NCBI GenBank assembly: GCA_003221085.1
Contig: QHUD01000107.1
Coordinates: 1 to 13,504 of the forward strand
Direction: 5' to 3'
DNA length: 13,504 nt
Source: Gemmatimonadota bacterium
GTDB taxonomy: Bacteria > Gemmatimonadota > Gemmatimonadetes > Gemmatimonadales > GWC2-71-9
In this document: piece after piece, positions 10,774 through 13,504 of the stretch
Layout: every line of letters starts with the position of its first letter
Numbering within the stretch: position 1 is the first letter of the stretch
Made by a program: the position numbers and the translations under genes
The notes under the pieces: model-generated
The model's database searches: none
What the model saw: the letters and a program-made list of their open reading frames with translations, nothing else
What the model was told of the DNA's origin: nothing

Positions 10774-13504
10774 TTACCGAGGCGCGGGCGTCTTGACCGC
10801 GTCCGGAAGCACGGCCCACTGGTGGGGCGTGAGTGCTCTCTGCGCCGCTTCCAGCGCGTGGCGGATGAGCCGCCGCCCCTCGGCCAGTTTGAGGCGCAGC
10901 CGGTCGTATACCGCGGTGGGATCGGCACGCCCGCCGGCCCGCCGGCTCTCCGCGTTGAGCGAATCGGACACGTCGCGGGTCGCGGCGTCGAGCGAGTCTG
11001 AGATCGCCCGCAGCCGCGCGACTTGGTCGGCCGTCAGCTGGAGCGAGTCTCGATACCCGAGGATCGCGGGTATCGGGTTGGCGAGGATCTGCGCCAGTCG
11101 CGCAGCGAAATCCGGTGGCACGCCTCCGCCCCCCCCGCCCCCCCCGCCCACCCCGCGCGCCCCGGGGGCTCCGGGGGCTCCGGGCTCACCGAGGAGCGCG
11201 CGGACGCGGCGGCTCGGGCCAATGGGGCCGACGATAAGATGGGCCTGAATGGCGATCTGGAACGGCACCGTCACGCCGCCATTCGCGGCGACCGTCGCCC
11301 CGAACCGCCCGTTCACGCCGTAGCTGAACCGCTGGGCGACCGGATCGAAGCCGCGGACGTAGAGCAGGACGGGATCCGGCGCCGCGGCAAACCCCCAGCC
11401 GCGCAGCTTGGCCGCACCGTGCAGCCACTGGTCGAGCCCACCGAGCAAGTTGACCGTGAGCACGGACACCGTGAGGCGCCGCGCGGACCCGAAGTACGCG
11501 GGGCGCCAGTTGATCTGGAAATCAAACGCGGGCTGCCAGGGTCCCGTGCAGGAATTGCGCCCCGCCACGTGACCGAGCTGGCGCCCCAGGCAGTCCCGCA
11601 CGGCTGGCGGTGCCGTCGCGAGGAGCGTGCGCATCGCGGTCGCAACGGAGGGGTCGGGCGCCGTCGCCGGGTCGAAGACGAACGCCCGATCATTGCGCGC
11701 GCCGTCCCCGTTGATGTCGGAGCCGACGAGCGGTGTGAACGGGACCCCCGAGGTGAGCCGGCCGAGGGCCGTCACCTCGAGCGCCGCATTCACGGGATAC
11801 GTGACGGTGGCGAGCAGGGAGTGCCGTCGCTCGAAGGCGCTCGTCGCCCACTCGCGCGCGTTGGGGTCACCAGCGGTGGTCGGCGCCGCGAATCCCTGGC
11901 TGACGGCGCAGCAGGAAAACGACGACTGGTCACGCGCCCGGGTGAAGGTGTACGACATCTGCAAGGCCGCTCCGCGCGGCGGTAGGCGGCTCACGCCGAC
12001 CGTGAGCTGTCTGCTATCCGACCGGAGGTCCGAGCCAATCGCGATCACCTGGCCGAACTGCGGATGCACGCGGGAGTCGAGCGAAGTGAGCGCGCCGGTC
12101 GTTGGGACGATCGAATCGGCGGGCACGTAGACCGGGCGACCGGCTTCGTCAGGGAGCGTGAACCGCGGCGTCGCCACCAGGTTGAGATCGCGGAACCCGT
12201 ACTGCTGGACGCCCCGGGCGTAGCTCGCGTCAACGGCGAGCATGTACGCCCCCGGTAACTGCTGCTGCAGGCCGAGGGAGGCACGCCAGGCGCGCGGCGC
12301 GGCGTAGCCGGGATCGAACACCGTGGCGTTGGGGCGCGGGCTGATTGTCACGGCGCTCGCCGTGTCCACGCACTGCGTGGGGATGGTCGCCGGGTCTTGC
12401 GCGTACTGCGCCCAATCGGGTGTCGGCACCGCCGACCCGATACACTCGAGCTGGGTCTCGGCGGTCGCGAGCCCGGGCGCGCCCAGCGCTGCCGAGTAGA
12501 GCGCGGTGGGCGGCAGGCTACGGAAATCCCCCACGCCAGCGCGCAGGATGCCCCGCGGCAACGCCCGCCCCGCTTCCCTGGATTCGGCGGCGAACGTCCA
12601 CGTGAAGCCGATTCGCGGCGAAACGTGCAGCTCAGTCGGAATGCGGTCGGTGCGGACGCCGAACAGGGAATCGAGGGTGCGGTTGTAGGCTGGCGTGCCG
12701 CGGAACTGCGCCGCCTCGAGGCGGGCGCCGTAGGTGAGCTGCAGCCGGGCGCCCGCGCGCCACGTGTCGCCCAGGTACAGCGCCTCGTTCCACGACGTCC
12801 CTGCCTGTTCGAGGGGCGCGAGGGTTCGGCTGAACGACGACGGCCGTCCCGCCTCGAATGCCTGGAGCGAGTGAAACACGAACGTGCCAAGCTGGTTGGG
12901 CGTCTGGTTGGCGTGCAGCCGCCCCGAGTTGAGATAGCCGCCGAGCTTGATGCGGTGCGTTGCGTCTTGCGTCAGCCAGGATACCTCCTCGCGCACCTCG
13001 GCCGTGATGTTGTCCGTGTGTTGCGGAAAGGCGTGGTTCCCCCCGAACGCGAGGGTCGCGATGCCCTGGATGCTGTCCGGCAGGTCCGACGTGACGTGCA
13101 CCCGTGCCTCCGGGAGCGCGAGGAACCCCCCGGCGTCGGTGTGCTCGGCCGAGACGTAGCCACGTACTTCGTTGATGAGTTGGCCGAAGTGGGACGTCCA
13201 CGACGCCATCACACCGCCGGCCCGCTCCGAGCGCCTCCCGCCGGTGGACGGGAGAGCCAGGGACCTGACGCGCGCGGGATCGTCAGAACTCCACCGTCCG
13301 TCCAAACGCAACATCAGCGTGTGCGCCTCCGCCAGGTTCCAATCCATCCGGAGCAGGGCGGCGGTGTTGTTAGTGCCGTGGTCGCCCGGCGCATCGGGCA
13401 CACTCACCGGGACGCCGCTCGCTCCCTCCAGCGCGAGGAAGCGCGCAGCGGAGTCGGGGCTCACGCCGAGCCGTTCGAGGGTCGCTGCATCCGCGGTGGC
13501 GAGC
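10774..13504 (-). CDS. Oar-like TonB-dependent outer-membrane receptor with LTxxQ tail (N-terminus beyond window)
   Basis: The frame is open to the window edge (a GTG at 13464 is internal), so about 909 C-terminal residues are seen; signal peptide, any carboxypeptidase-like domain and much of the plug lie outside. The barrel shows Oar-family marks: NEALYLGDTWRAGARLQLTY followed by GARLE, SPRIGFTWTF, and the loop DINGDGARNDRAFVF (about 11677-11721). Such receptors import or bind large ligands with TonB energy, or act as adhesins. After the last barrel strands (FQIAIQAHLIVGPIG) comes a Gly/Ala/Pro linker (11122-11190), then a 115-residue helical tail (10777-11121). The tail has two LTxxQ motifs, LTADQ and LTPHQ, as in Spy/CpxP periplasmic chaperones. 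This tail is unusual for the receptor family as generally described. Confidence 0.88.
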   Translation of the reverse strand, partial: LATADAATLERLGVSPDSAARFLALEGASGVPVSVPDAPGDHGTNNTAALLRMDWNLAEAHTLMLRLDGRWSSDDPARVRSLALPSTGGRRSERAGGVMASWTSHFGQLINEVRGYVSAEHTDAGGFLALPEARVHVTSDLPDSIQGIATLAFGGNHAFPQHTDNITAEVREEVSWLTQDATHRIKLGGYLNSGRLHANQTPNQLGTFVFHSLQAFEAGRPSSFSRTLAPLEQAGTSWNEALYLGDTWRAGARLQLTYGARLEAAQFRGTPAYNRTLDSLFGVRTDRIPTELHVSPRIGFTWTFAAESREAGRALPRGILRAGVGDFRSLPPTALYSAALGAPGLATAETQLECIGSAVPTPDWAQYAQDPATIPTQCVDTASAVTISPRPNATVFDPGYAAPRAWRASLGLQQQLPGAYMLAVDASYARGVQQYGFRDLNLVATPRFTLPDEAGRPVYVPADSIVPTTGALTSLDSRVHPQFGQVIAIGSDLRSDSRQLTVGVSRLPPRGAALQMSYTFTRARDQSSFSCCAVSQGFAAPTTAGDPNAREWATSAFERRHSLLATVTYPVNAALEVTALGRLTSGVPFTPLVGSDINGDGARNDRAFVFDPATAPDPSVATAMRTLLATAPPAVRDCLGRQLGHVAGRNSCTGPWQPAFDFQINWRPAYFGSARRLTVSVLTVNLLGGLDQWLHGAAKLRGWGFAAAPDPVLLYVRGFDPVAQRFSYGVNGRFGATVAANGGVTVPFQIAIQAHLIVGPIGPSRRVRALLGEPGAPGAPGARGVGGGGGGGGGVPPDFAARLAQILANPIPAILGYRDSLQLTADQVARLRAISDSLDAATRDVSDSLNAESRRAGGRADPTAVYDRLRLKLAEGRRLIRHALEAAQRALTPHQWAVLPDAVKTPAPR
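11122..11190 (-). repeat. Low-complexity Gly/Ala/Pro linker of the receptor
   Basis: Codes for GEPGAPGAPGARGVG followed by nine glycines in total (11148-11122). It joins the receptor barrel to the LTxxQ tail. The DNA is a near-homopolymer C/G tract that could be prone to slippage. Confidence 0.85.

Overview
The window reads as chromosomal DNA of a high-GC, diderm environmental bacterium. An Oar-type TonB-dependent outer-membrane receptor, a small outer-membrane barrel with a signal peptide, GTG starts and strong G/C at third codon positions support this. The style, especially the Oar-like receptor with an LTxxQ helical tail, suggests Gemmatimonadota or a similar soil phylum. That placement is inference, because no taxonomic marker gene is present.

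Layout. Positions 1-915 (minus): a truncated, secreted, TPR-like protein and a small outer-membrane barrel with an intrinsic terminator between them. Positions 1128-3009 (plus): a palindrome-rich control region, then an overlapping PII (glnK-like) and ammonium transporter (amt) pair. Positions 3042-9040: a compact carrier-protein pathway. A NodU/CmcH-family O-carbamoyltransferase (minus) diverges from LLM flavin monooxygenase, stand-alone adenylating ligase and acyl carrier protein 1. The last three are joined by 4-nt overlaps. A structured leader with a 13-codon ORF follows, then a GNAT acyltransferase and acyl carrier protein 2. Positions 9052-9667 (minus): a stand-alone receiver protein and a small PspB-shaped membrane/coiled-coil protein. 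Positions 9702-10122: an intact tRNA-Cys(GCA) plus an apparent decayed duplicate of its promoter and 5' half, and a tRNA-Trp-like fragment. Positions 10123-13504 (minus): a two-TM protein of unknown function behind a large receptor that runs off the right edge.

How the genes may work together. PII and Amt form a standard nitrogen-sensing and ammonium-uptake unit, but this PII lacks the T-loop tyrosine that GlnD uridylylates. The carrier-protein genes form a plausible small pathway: the ligase adenylates an amino or other carboxylic acid and loads it on a carrier; the flavin monooxygenase oxidises it; the GNAT adds or transfers an acyl group; the carbamoyltransferase carbamoylates a hydroxyl. 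No condensation, ketosynthase, thioesterase or transporter gene is visible. The product is unknown, and this is the best candidate in the window for an undescribed system.
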